Origin: Acinetobacter lanii | GTDB lineage: Bacteria > Pseudomonadota > Gammaproteobacteria > Pseudomonadales > Moraxellaceae | Reading direction: 5' to 3' | Length of the DNA stretch: 64,000 bases | Assembly (NCBI RefSeq): GCF_011578285.1 | Contig: NZ_CP049916.1 | Location: 2,976,001-3,040,000 of the forward strand | Shown: positions 26,274-35,900 of the stretch, one piece after another | Layout: every line of letters begins with the position of its first letter | Numbering within the stretch: the stretch's first letter is position 1 | Translations under genes and position numbers: made by a program | Notes under the pieces: model-generated | Databases searched by the model: none | What the model saw: only the letters and a program-made list of their open reading frames with translations | Told to the model about the DNA's origin: nothing

Positions 26274-27239
26274 ATGAAATTAAAAACAATAATCACCAGT
26301 TTAATCTGCGTAGCCGGTATCAGTACGACCCATGCCAGTGGCTTACAAAGCGTGACGGTCAACAAACCCAATTCAGACTATGCAAAAACCAAATACCCGA
26401 TTGTGTTTAATCATGGCATGTTCGGTTTTACCCGCTTAGGCACAACCAGTCTCGGGGTCGATTATTTTTATCAAGTGTTGCCTGATTTAGCGCGTAATGG
26501 TGCAACCGTCTATGCTACCCAAGTCTCACCTTTAGAAAGCACCGAATTACGTGGTGAACAGTTACTGCAACAAGTCGATGAAGTGTTGGCATTGACGGGG
26601 GCTGAAAAGGTCAATTTGATTGGTCATAGCCATGGTGGTCCGACTATTCGTTATATTGAAATTGTGGCACCTGAAAAAGTGGCCTCTCTCACCGCGGTTG
26701 CAGGAACCTTCAAAGGCTCTAAAGTGGCCGATGATCTATTGGGCAATGCCCCACTCAAAGCCATGTTAACGGTTTTGGGGCAATACATTATCGCCCCCTT
26801 AGAAACCTTACTTGAAGGTAATCCGAGCCTACCCAATAATCTCAACCGTTCTTTAATCAGTTTGAGTGAAAAAGGTTCTGCTGAATTTAATGCTAAATAC
26901 CCAAGCGCTGCCATTCCAAATGATTGCGGTCATGGTCAAAACCTCACCAGTAATGGGGTATATCATTATTCTTGGACAGGCGTAGCTCAAGCCACCAATG
27001 TGCTCGATGCGGTCGATTTAGCCATTTCTCAACTCGCTCCATTGTCCTATAAAAACAAAGACAATGACGGTTTAGTCAGTCGTTGTAATGCCCATTTTGG
27101 TCAAGTGATTCGTGATGATTACAAGCAAACCCATCTGGATGAAATCAATCAATTACTCAGTTTACGCAGTGTATTTGCACCTGATCCGGTGTCTTTATAC
27201 CGTCAACAAGCGAATCGGTTAAAGTTACAAGGCCTATAA
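26274..27239 (+). CDS. lipA: Secreted triacylglycerol lipase, copy 1
   Basis: 321 residues with AAGGAAA before the ATG. A signal peptide (cleavage near THA-S) is followed by the family I lipase core: KYPIVFNHGMFGF supplies the oxyanion region, GHSHGG holds the nucleophile Ser119, the acid is Asp265 in NDGLV, and His287 is in THLDE. Cys218 and Cys271 should form the conserved disulfide. It hydrolyses long-chain triglycerides outside the cell after foldase-assisted folding and type II secretion. First of three tandem paralogues. Confidence 0.92.
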   Translation: MKLKTIITSLICVAGISTTHASGLQSVTVNKPNSDYAKTKYPIVFNHGMFGFTRLGTTSLGVDYFYQVLPDLARNGATVYATQVSPLESTELRGEQLLQQVDEVLALTGAEKVNLIGHSHGGPTIRYIEIVAPEKVASLTAVAGTFKGSKVADDLLGNAPLKAMLTVLGQYIIAPLETLLEGNPSLPNNLNRSLISLSEKGSAEFNAKYPSAAIPNDCGHGQNLTSNGVYHYSWTGVAQATNVLDAVDLAISQLAPLSYKNKDNDGLVSRCNAHFGQVIRDDYKQTHLDEINQLLSLRSVFAPDPVSLYRQQANRLKLQGL

Positions 27240-27416
27240 TTTCGATTTATTTTTCGCCGTTCTTTATTTTTCTACGTTCTTTATGCCCACAGCGCCATAA
27301 TGAACGTGCTTTCCTACATGATTAGGCCATACGTTTCATCTGGTATTGATTGTTTTTCAATCACTACAATGCTTAATTAGATGCACAATAAAAATCATGC
27401 TGCAAAAGGATTGCTT

Positions 27417-28382
27417 ATGAAAAATAAACTGATCATCTCTGCTCTACTCGCAACATCAGCACTGACTACCGTACAGGCCTCGAATGTCTCGCAAGTGACC
27501 GCAAAAGCCAGTAGCAGTTATGCCAAAACCAAATATCCGATTGTGTTTAACCACGGGATGTCCGGTTTTATTCGTATTGGTACGGATGACTTAGGCTTGG
27601 ATTATTGGTATCAGATCCTCCCTGACTTGGCGCGTAATGGTGGCAATGTGTGGGCAACACGTGTCTCTCCATTTAACTCCACAGAAGTACGTGGCGAACA
27701 ATTGGTACAACAAGTCGAAGAAATTTTGGCTGTGACTGGGGCTGAAAAAGTCAATCTCATTGGACATTCGCATGGTGGACCAACCATTCGTTATGCCACC
27801 GGTGTAATCCCCACTAAAGTTGCTTCAGCGACCTCTGTCGCGGGCCCAAATAAAGGCTCAGATGTGGCTGATTTAATTTTAAGAGTCGAAGGGACTTTTG
27901 CAGAAAATACTGTGGTATCGGCAGTGAACTTTCTCTCTAAATTTATTACCTTCGCCCAAGGCTTAGACCCCAATAGCTATCCGCATGATTCCTTGGCCAG
28001 TGGTAAAAGCTTAACCATTGCAGGTTCGAATCAGTTTAATGCCAAATTCCCAATGGGCATGCCAAGTACGGCTTGCGGTGAAGGGGCTTATCAACAAAAT
28101 GGTATTCAGTTCTATTCGTTCACAGGTGTCGGTACAGCGACCAATCTACTTGATCCTGACGCTGCTTTAAAGCTGACCAGTTTACTGATCAACGGCGGTA
28201 AAGATAATGATGGTTTAGTGCCACGCTGTAGTGCCAAATTTGGCAAGACCATTCGTGATGACTATAACTGGAATCATTTGGATGAAGTCAATCAAGTGCT
28301 CGGCTTACGCCATGTCTTTGCACCCGATCCGGTTTCTGTCTATCGCCAACATGCCAATCGTTTAAAGCTACAAGGACTTTAA
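27417..28382 (+). CDS. Secreted triacylglycerol lipase, copy 2
   Basis: 321 residues from ATG 27417 (MKNKLIISALL, with AAGGAT upstream); the frame is open from ATG 27381 but the signal peptide starts at 27417. It shares KYPIVFNHGMSGFIR, GHSHGGPTIRYA, KDNDGLVPRC and NHLDEVN with copy 1, so all catalytic residues and both disulfide cysteines are kept. The lid region (about 150-200) differs strongly from copy 1. It ends with NRLKLQGL like its paralogues. Its own promoter may lie in the 177-bp gap before it. Confidence 0.92.
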   Translation: MKNKLIISALLATSALTTVQASNVSQVTAKASSSYAKTKYPIVFNHGMSGFIRIGTDDLGLDYWYQILPDLARNGGNVWATRVSPFNSTEVRGEQLVQQVEEILAVTGAEKVNLIGHSHGGPTIRYATGVIPTKVASATSVAGPNKGSDVADLILRVEGTFAENTVVSAVNFLSKFITFAQGLDPNSYPHDSLASGKSLTIAGSNQFNAKFPMGMPSTACGEGAYQQNGIQFYSFTGVGTATNLLDPDAALKLTSLLINGGKDNDGLVPRCSAKFGKTIRDDYNWNHLDEVNQVLGLRHVFAPDPVSVYRQHANRLKLQGL

Positions 28383-28389
28383 GGTTAAA

Positions 28390-28422
28390 GGAAACATGCT
28401 CTCTATGCGAAAGCATGTTTCC
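28390..28422 (+). other. Intercistronic hairpin between lipase copies 2 and 3
   Basis: GGAAACATGCT (28390-28400) and AGCATGTTTCC (28412-28422) pair perfectly over 11 bp with an 11-base loop. There is no T run after it, so it is more likely an mRNA stabiliser or processing site, or a weak rho-independent signal, than a canonical terminator. Confidence 0.55.
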
Positions 28423-28646
28423 GACCAATAACAGCTGTTGTAGTCTCGACAATTAGCCTATTTTTCAACTTTTATTTTTTTATATCTATTTGATGTAAAT
28501 AAATATTTACCCAAAAAGTAAACAAAATTATATGTAGCAGCCACTTTATGGCTATTTTTTAACCATTGTGCATCACTTCAAATTTACCTAAGTTATTCAT
28601 TGCGCTAACCAATTGGACGGTTAAGCATTTTATACAGGGTAAAATA

Positions 28647-29630
28647 ATGAAAAAAATGTTCATACTCGCAGGGCTCATCTCTGCCTTAGGAATGGGGAGC
28701 ATGTCCACGCATGCCTCTCAAGCACAACAGATAAAATCCAATTTTGTTCAGTCTGATTATGCCAAAACTAAATATCCGATTGTGTTCGCACACGGCATGG
28801 TCGGTTTTATTCGTTTAGGCACTGAATCTTTAGGCATGGATTATTGGTATCAAATTTTGCCTGATTTGGCACGAAATGGTGCCAACACATGGGCTGCACG
28901 CATGTCCCCTTTCAATTCTGCTGAAATACGAGGGGAACAATATGTGCAACAATTACAAGAGATTATGGCCATTACTGGGGCAGACAAAGTCAACCTGATT
29001 GGACATAGTCACGGTGCGCATGCAGTACGTTATGCTGCGGGTGTCATTCCTGAACATATTGCATCAGTAATGACTGTTGCAGGTGCGAATAAAGGCACTG
29101 TAGTGGCATCTGACGCACTGAAAGTGGCCAATGCTACAGGCACCTCTGAATTATTGAATGTCCTGATCAGCAACTTTGGCAAAGTGATTATGTGGGCACA
29201 AGGCTTAAATGCAAATGCTTTTCCACATGATGCAATGGCAGCAGGCTTGAGTACTTCTGTCGAAGGGACCGCAGTATTTAATCAGAAATTCACCATTGGT
29301 TTACCAAAAACAGCGTGTGGTGAAGGTGCATATAAAGAAAATGGCATTTTACTGTACTCTATGACGGGCAATAAACCGCTGACCAATCCACTCGATCCCG
29401 GTGACTCAGTCATGGTACTTTTAGACAAATTATCTGCCTATAAAGCCGGGAAAAATGATGGCATTGTTCCTGTCTGTAGTGCACATTTTGGCAAGACCAT
29501 TCGTGATGACTACCCATGGAATCATTTAGATGAGGTTAATCTACTCTTGGGGATTAAGGGAATCTTCGCTCCTGATCCGGTCGCAAGTTACCGCCAACAT
29601 GCCAATCGTTTAAAGCTCCAAGGTCTATAA
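28647..29630 (+). CDS. Secreted triacylglycerol lipase, copy 3
   Basis: 327 residues from ATG 28647 (MKKMFILAG, with AGGG upstream); the frame extends to a TTG at 28566 that would place polar sequence before the signal peptide. The core motifs are KYPIVFAHGMVGFIR, GHSHGAHAVRYAAG, KNDGIVPVC and NHLDEVN, so the Ser-Asp-His triad and the cysteines are retained. Ala-His replaces Gly-Pro after the nucleophile elbow. The lid region is again distinct. It is closer to copy 2 than to copy 1 by eye. A shared terminator with rplS follows. Confidence 0.92.
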   Translation: MKKMFILAGLISALGMGSMSTHASQAQQIKSNFVQSDYAKTKYPIVFAHGMVGFIRLGTESLGMDYWYQILPDLARNGANTWAARMSPFNSAEIRGEQYVQQLQEIMAITGADKVNLIGHSHGAHAVRYAAGVIPEHIASVMTVAGANKGTVVASDALKVANATGTSELLNVLISNFGKVIMWAQGLNANAFPHDAMAAGLSTSVEGTAVFNQKFTIGLPKTACGEGAYKENGILLYSMTGNKPLTNPLDPGDSVMVLLDKLSAYKAGKNDGIVPVCSAHFGKTIRDDYPWNHLDEVNLLLGIKGIFAPDPVASYRQHANRLKLQGL

Positions 29631-29646
29631 ATCAAAATTTAGACAT

Positions 29647-29676
29647 AAAAAAATGCGCCTAAAGGCGCATTTTTTA
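29647..29676. terminator. Bidirectional terminator, lipase copy 3 / rplS
   Basis: AAAATGCGCC (29650-29659), loop TAAA, GGCGCATTTT (29664-29673), with A and T runs on either side. Confidence 0.92.
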
Positions 29677-29702
29677 ACTCGTGATAAAACTTAACTTTAA
29701 AA

Positions 29703-30077
29703 TTAAGCTTTAACTTTACGAGCTGGTAATTTTTCGCGGATACGCGCAGCTTTACCAGACAATTCACGTAGGTAGTAAAGTTTAGCACGACGAACGTCAC
29801 CACGACGTTTAACTTCGATTTTAGCAACGATTGGAGAGTGAGTTTGGAAAACACGCTCAACACCAACACCGCTCGAAATTTTACGTACTGTGAACGCAGA
29901 GTTCAAACCACGGTTTTTGATTGCGATTACAACGCCTTCAAAAGCCTGAAGACGTTCGCGATCGCCCTCTTTAACTTTTACAGATACAACAACTGTATCA
30001 CCTGGTGCAAAAGCTGGGATGTCTTGTTTAAGCTGAGCATTTTCTACAGCTTGTACTAAAGGATGCTTACCGCTCAT
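29703..30077 (-). CDS. rplS: 50S ribosomal protein L19
   Basis: 124 residues. It reads [40 protein letters not shown] and [12 protein letters not shown], the standard L19 sequence. L19 sits at the 30S-50S interface. It is the last gene of rpsP-rimM-trmD-rplS, 141 bp after trmD, and ends at the shared hairpin with lipase copy 3. Confidence 0.98.
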   Translation of the reverse strand: MSGKHPLVQAVENAQLKQDIPAFAPGDTVVVSVKVKEGDRERLQAFEGVVIAIKNRGLNSAFTVRKISSGVGVERVFQTHSPIVAKIEVKRRGDVRRAKLYYLRELSGKAARIREKLPARKVKA

Positions 30078-30218
30078 GGGGTATCTCCGATTAGTGCGGT
30101 TCAGAAGAGGTCTGATCTCCGCGGGGTATAGAGGCTAAAGCGCATGTTACCCATTTAACTTTCTCTTTATGCTTGACCACTTCAATGCATAAAGAGCCTA
30201 TTTAAAGTCTCTAAATGA

Positions 30219-30959
30219 TTAGAAACTTGAATCTTTTAGCCATTTTTTTTGCTGCTTGGTCAGTTCGACTTGTTCCACCAACTCTGGGCGGCGCTCAAGT
30301 GTACGCTGATAGCGTTGCAAAAACCGCCATTTTTCAATATTGGCATGATGCCCTGATTTTAACACTTCAGGCACATCCAACCCTTGAAAATGATCAGGCT
30401 TGGTATATTGCGGGCAATCTAAAAGACCATCCACAAAAGAGTCTTGCACATGTGATTGCTCATCAGACATTGCACCCGGAAGTCTCCGAATAATACTGTC
30501 CAATAAAACCATCGCAGGAAGTTCACCACCCGACAATACGTAATCCCCTATGGACCATTCCTGATCAACATATTTTTGGATCAAACGCTCATCGACACCC
30601 TCATAACGTCCACACAGTACAATCAATCCATCATATTCAACAAACTGTTTTACTGCAGGTTCATTTAAGGTTTTACCTTGCGGTGACATATACACCACAG
30701 GTACGTTGATACATCCCGCTTGCGTTGCAAGCTGTTTGGCATGTTCGATTGCTTGAGACAACGGCTCAGCCATCATGACCATACCCGGACCACCCCCAAA
30801 TGGACGTTCATCCACTCGTTTATAGTTGCCCGTTGCAAAATCACGAGGATTAATACAAGTGACTTGTATCAAATTCGCTTTTGCTGCACGCCCGCTAATA
30901 CCGTAGGCTGTAATCGCTTCAAACATTTCAGGAAAAAGCGTAATGACTGCAAAAAACAT
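30219..30959 (-). CDS. trmD: tRNA (guanine-N1)-methyltransferase
   Basis: 246 residues starting [13 protein letters not shown]. The SPOUT trefoil-knot elements are visible: [24 protein letters not shown] and [19 protein letters not shown]. It methylates G37 next to the anticodon and prevents frameshifting, using S-adenosylmethionine. It lies third in the rpsP operon, 45 bp after rimM. Confidence 0.98.
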   Translation of the reverse strand: MFFAVITLFPEMFEAITAYGISGRAAKANLIQVTCINPRDFATGNYKRVDERPFGGGPGMVMMAEPLSQAIEHAKQLATQAGCINVPVVYMSPQGKTLNEPAVKQFVEYDGLIVLCGRYEGVDERLIQKYVDQEWSIGDYVLSGGELPAMVLLDSIIRRLPGAMSDEQSHVQDSFVDGLLDCPQYTKPDHFQGLDVPEVLKSGHHANIEKWRFLQRYQRTLERRPELVEQVELTKQQKKWLKDSSF

Positions 30960-31004
30960 CGCAGACTCCTCTATTTTCCTGCTGCGTCTAAATCTCTTTT
31001 GAGT

Positions 31005-31553
31005 TTAGTAATCTACGCCCCAATTCACGTAAATACGACCAGCTTCAAGATCAACACGCTGTACCACATCTTTATGCCATGGAATCATACGCTCTTCGGC
31101 ATCAACGCTATCCGGTGTTGCGTGAACCACCATCACATCGTTTGCGCCGGTCTCAAACATTTCATGGATTTTACCGAGATTTACTTCTTGTTCAGCATCA
31201 TCCAAACCTAACACGGTTAAGCCTTTCAAATCTGACCAGTAAAACTCATCCATACCTGCTTTCGGAAGTTGCGTTTTTGAAATCCATACATCTGTTCCAA
31301 CCAAGCCATCTGCTGCAGTGCGATCACTCACACCTTTAAGCGAAACAACCAAGCCTTTACCGTGCGGTTTCCAACGTTTTACATCGACACTTTGCCAACC
31401 GTCTTTGGTTTCAATATACCAAGGAAGATAGTCAAAGATGTTGCTCATAGGTTCTGTATTGGAATAGATCCAGAGCCACCCATTTAATCCATAGGCTGAA
31501 CGTAACTGTCCAATCTGAATACGATCTTCGGGAACATTCTGTACTGGTGTCAT
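31005..31553 (-). CDS. rimM: 16S rRNA maturation factor RimM
   Basis: 182 residues. The N-terminal RimM barrel begins IQIGQLRSAYGLNGWLWI, and a C-terminal PRC-barrel includes EFYWSDLKGLTVL. It assists assembly of the 30S head by binding S19. It lies between rpsP (27 bp upstream) and trmD, the usual order. Confidence 0.96.
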   Translation of the reverse strand: MTPVQNVPEDRIQIGQLRSAYGLNGWLWIYSNTEPMSNIFDYLPWYIETKDGWQSVDVKRWKPHGKGLVVSLKGVSDRTAADGLVGTDVWISKTQLPKAGMDEFYWSDLKGLTVLGLDDAEQEVNLGKIHEMFETGANDVMVVHATPDSVDAEERMIPWHKDVVQRVDLEAGRIYVNWGVDY

Positions 31554-31580
31554 GGGCTTCTACTACTTAATTTGTAAAAA

Positions 31581-31838
31581 TTACGCAGCAGCTGCAGCTT
31601 TCTTAGCTTGAGCAGCTAAAGAAGCAACACGTTCAGACGGTTGAGCGCCTTGAGCAACCCAATGAGCAAAACGGTCAGCATCTAAACGAAGTTTTTCTGC
31701 TTTACCTTGAGCTGTAGGGTTAAAGAAACCAATACGTTCGATGAAACGACCGTCACGCGCATTGCGGCTATCAGTAACGATTACTTGATAGAAAGGACGT
31801 TTTTTAGCACCACCGCGTGCTAGACGAATTACAACCAT
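31581..31838 (-). CDS. rpsP: 30S ribosomal protein S16
   Basis: 85 residues starting [20 protein letters not shown], with [12 protein letters not shown]: canonical S16. It is the first gene of the ribosomal operon; its promoter should lie in the 143-bp gap before the pilin gene at 31982, which holds no other visible feature. The Ala/Lys-rich tail is common in this family. Confidence 0.98.
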   Translation of the reverse strand: MVVIRLARGGAKKRPFYQVIVTDSRNARDGRFIERIGFFNPTAQGKAEKLRLDADRFAHWVAQGAQPSERVASLAAQAKKAAAAA

Positions 31839-31981
31839 GATAGAACCTTATAGTTTTTACGGATTATTCACGCACCGACCACCGGCACATTTCAAACCCC
31901 TTTCATAGAGGGCGATATTTTACGTTATCTTGCGTTTGAAAGAAAGATTAAATTTTGGTTATCCACAATTTTGAATTTAGC

Positions 31982-32401
31982 TTATCGGCCATCCCAATTG
32001 GATGTAAAACTCAATTCACAAGCTGTTGTTGATGCAATCCAACATTTTCGACCCTCACTATCAAGTTTGACTACACCGCGTTTTGCTTGCAATGGCGTCG
32101 CTGTTAGAGTCCAACTTTGACCTGATGCATCTAGGTCAAGTGCAATTGTATATTTTGCTTTACCCGATAGTGGATAGATTTGTTGCAATGAGCCATTATC
32201 CAAACTTGCATCATTGAAGCTATGTTTCATCAATGCATAACGTTGTAAATTTTGTGCAATTTGCATCAGTTCAGTTTGTACATCTACACGCTCTGTTCGA
32301 ACTATATAGCTTTGGTAACTTGGATATGAGATAGCAGCAAGAACACCAATAATGGCAACCACGATCATCAATTCAATCAGCGTAAAAGCGTTTTCTTTCA
32401 T
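31982..32401 (-). CDS. pilE: Type IV pilin-like protein PilE (cluster 1, second copy)
   Basis: 139 residues, last gene of pilus cluster 1. The hydrophobic helix [19 protein letters not shown] with Glu5 is that of type IV prepilins, but the leader MKENA ends in Ala instead of the Gly that prepilin peptidase PilD prefers. Two C-terminal cysteines (GRKCW and TTACEL) should form the pilin disulfide loop, and the end FTSNWDGR matches the cluster-2 homologue. It is expected to be a minor pilin assembled by the inner-membrane pilus machine. Its start A overlaps the stop of the gene upstream. Confidence 0.88.
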   Translation of the reverse strand: MKENAFTLIELMIVVAIIGVLAAISYPSYQSYIVRTERVDVQTELMQIAQNLQRYALMKHSFNDASLDNGSLQQIYPLSGKAKYTIALDLDASGQSWTLTATPLQAKRGVVKLDSEGRKCWIASTTACELSFTSNWDGR

Positions 32402-32961
32402 TACCAGACTTCACTCAAATCATTGTCTCCACACTGTGCTTGTCCACTAATAACATCAGCGATTACACCTGATACTTTGCTCATACAACGTATATCTTGA
32501 CTGGTCAGACCCAAATCATAATTTTTGGGTTGTTTCGGCAAATCTTTCTCAGTCGTTCGTAATACCGTCATGCCCCAAGATAAGCCAGTAACGTTAGGAT
32601 TAGCTGTTGCGTAATCAGTATTGTCACCCCCCTGTTTTAAAGGTTGTTTGGTATCGAAATCAAAGAGTGATAATACAAATTTCGCATTTTCTGCTGTACT
32701 GCCGACCGGAATCAGCATTTGCCCTGTTTGCACGACATAACTGGGATATAAGTAACTTGGATCAAAGTTTTTATAACTAAAATTTTTGCCCTTAAAACGC
32801 TCTAACTCTGCTGCAATCCTTAAGGCTTCTTGCTTCGCAGTACTGAGATCTTTTCTCTCCATATAATTCATATAATTTGGAATTGCGATGGCTGCTAAAA
32901 TCGCAACCATAACTATAGTAACCATCAGTTCTACGAGCGTAAATCCTATATTTCTGTTCAT
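32401..32961 (-). CDS. pilE: Type IV pilin-like protein PilE (cluster 1, first copy)
   Basis: About 186 residues from ATG 32961 (leader MNRNIG, with AGGG upstream); the ATG at 32982 would overlap pilY1. The mature helix [19 protein letters not shown] has Glu5. The globular part is longer than its cluster-2 counterpart and ends with two cysteines (IRCMSK and AQCGDN). It acts as a minor pilin or pseudopilin in the pilus tip or priming complex. It directly follows pilY1 and overlaps the next pilin gene by one base. Confidence 0.88.
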   Translation of the reverse strand: MNRNIGFTLVELMVTIVMVAILAAIAIPNYMNYMERKDLSTAKQEALRIAAELERFKGKNFSYKNFDPSYLYPSYVVQTGQMLIPVGSTAENAKFVLSLFDFDTKQPLKQGGDNTDYATANPNVTGLSWGMTVLRTTEKDLPKQPKNYDLGLTSQDIRCMSKVSGVIADVISGQAQCGDNDLSEVW

Positions 32962-32968
32962 AACAACC

Positions 32969-35900
32969 CTATTGAGATTCATACCAACGAAGCTGTTTTA
33001 AGCTGACTTTATTATTAAAAATCTGACACTGTGGCAAATTTTTATTTTCAGGTTTCATACAATCCGACCCAGTGGCATCATCCCGATTAACAACCAAGCC
33101 GACTGTATTGTTTGCATTATTATAGCCTTGACCAAAGCCGGTTCCTAAAATACCTGCACCTAGTTTTACTGAGTAAGGCTTAGTGATCGTTGAAGGATAA
33201 AAATCACACTTTCCAGATGGTAAACAGAATTGATAAAGATGAGAGTCGCCTGTTACACCAGCACCACATGATCCGCCAATACCTGCTCCATCCTTATCAA
33301 AAACATTGACGTAGAGCATATTATCGAGCGCGTATAATTCATTCATCCCCTTATAACGCCCGGCAATGTCAGAATAATGATATTTCCATCCTCCGTTGTA
33401 TTGACCGTTACTATTTTTACGAGAGATGCCTGTACTTAACACTAACGAGTCTAAAGTCACATTCTGTGTAATTAAAGTATTGCTATTAAGCAAATCAGCA
33501 CGGGTCACATCATTATCAAATACGACAAAAACACCGTCATTGGCACTATTGGCGTGATCAACCAATGGTGAACTACGATTACCTGAACTAAATGCGGCAA
33601 CAACAAAATAGTCTCCATCCTCTTTATGGACTGAAATACTTGGCATTTCATAAAAACGAGGACTAGTTCCAACATCTCGGTGCTGACTAAAAAGAAGCAC
33701 TACTCTTTTTGCAAAGTTTTTAGCATCTTGTTGGCTATTGTCTAAATCTACTCGAAATGCTTGACCACCCAAGTCACCGAAATACAAATGATCGACTAGA
33801 CCATCTGCATCTCGATCTATGGCATTGATTTGAGTGACTACACTATATTTTAAATCGTTGTGAAGAGTTTGTTGGTCTGCTCCTGTCGCAGCAGTCGAAC
33901 TTGCCCACCACAGTAATTCGCCATTTTCAGCATCGAACATATACACCCCATTGCCTTTTGAGGTATTTGGGTTATTCAGTGCTTGTTCATATGCAGTGTC
34001 ATAGCCACCTCCAACAAACATGACCAATTTTTTCTCACCTTTCCATTTAACATAAGCAAGAGTCGGTTTTGACCAACTTTGCCCCATTTGCTGTAAGGCT
34101 AAAGATGCATCTTGAGCATCCGGGTCGATATGAAATTTTAGACTCGGTTTTTCAATATCAGACAGGTCTAATGCGTAATAACTACGCCCCCCCATGCGTA
34201 AACCGCCGTAGACCCATTGTAGTCCTTTGACATTGAGACTATCACTATCATCGGTTTTTTTACGCTCTGCATCGTGCACGGTCAGCGTTCCATCAGCTTT
34301 TGAAACGTATTGAGTAAATGCAGTCCATGGCCCATCAATCCCATAAAATAAATGTTCCTTACCGCCATTGCTCAGATTTTCAGCGATAAATGCTTCCTTT
34401 TGCTTTTCCATCATTTCATGGGGAACAAAAGCAAAGACTTCCTCACCATGACCATTTAAAACATGCAAGACACCCTGAGTACTGCCAAACATTAAATAGT
34501 CTTTACGAGCATTCGTGCTTATCTCTCCATGAGCGTATTCAATTTTTCCTTCTTGGGTAAGCAACAATGGCGTAGAGTGCATCACACTACCTATTTGACG
34601 TAATTCACTTTTTCTCAATAAATCTTGCAGACTTAATGCGGTATCTTCGATATCAACTTTATAACCAAGCAGGTTTAACCAGTAGTTTTTTGCTGGATCA
34701 TTAGCATAGTCAGCCTGATCATTGACACCAAATAGACTCAATAAATTTACTTCTGCTAAGCTATTTTTTTCATTCACAACACCCGCAGCATCTATGACTC
34801 TATTGGTTAAAATTCTACGCTTTGAAGTTTGAGCTAAGCTGGTGCCCAATTTGAGTTGTTGTAGGGCGCCACCGCTCCATAGACCCTCTATATTTTGATT
34901 GATTGCTCCAGTTGAGGTGATTAAAGATGTAAATTTAATGTTGCCTTCACCATCTTTAGCTGTTATTCGACCTAATTCGCCATTATAAATATCGTATTTA
35001 TTTAAATTACCCACCCACAGTTGATATTTTTCTTGTGGCTTCGGTGTGAATGAAGAATAGTATCCATAGGGCTGTAGTTGAACAGGATTTAAACTATCTA
35101 CAGGAATAGAGGGAGACCCGGTTGCAACAGGATCAATCGTAACTTCGGTCTTTTTTACGAAATCAATGATACTTTTTTTAATATCTTCTGAATTTTCTGC
35201 ATAATAGAATCCGCCATCACCGTATTCAGAGCTTCCCCATAGACATGCATTTTTAGCATCTAGATTAGGCGCTGAATCACAATTAAAGGTGCCATCAGCA
35301 TTCTTTGACATACCTGCAAATGACGATCCAAAACCGACTACTGCAGTTTTGATATTCATATCCATTTGATTTTTTTGTGTATCATTGCTACTGGTTCGAT
35401 TACGCATTTTTTTTGCATATTCACCAATATATTCCCACCCCCCAGTCTCTCCAGCAAATAAACCTGATTGTAGGGTTGGGGACACCAATACTCCAGTTCC
35501 TGAAGGTTTACCTAAAAATTGATAATTGGTACCTAAAGTTTGATTCATAATGGTTTTAGCCATGTCATCTTTGGTGGAATTGGGTGCACCATCCGTTAAA
35601 AAGTAGATGCCATTACCATCACAAACATTTGTTGAGCCGCCAGCCCTATAGACTGCACCATTCTTAATATCGGTTGAGTTAGAGAAAGCAAATCCACCAA
35701 TTAAACTATCTATCGTTCCACTCACCAAAAATGGATTGGTTCGATAAGATACAATGCCAATTGTACCGCCAGCATATCCTGTCCAAACAGTGCCTACGAT
35801 TGGCTCAATATCTAAGGGTTCATTTGCCACTCTCATCCACCCCCCATAGCGCCAACCCAAAGGTAGTTTGCTGAAGGTCTCCCAACCTGACTCCATATTA

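Noticed and set aside
28566..28646. TTG-initiated N-terminal extension of lipase copy 3
   Set aside because: It would place 27 non-conserved residues before a standard signal peptide; ATG 28647 has a better ribosome-binding site and matches the paralogues.
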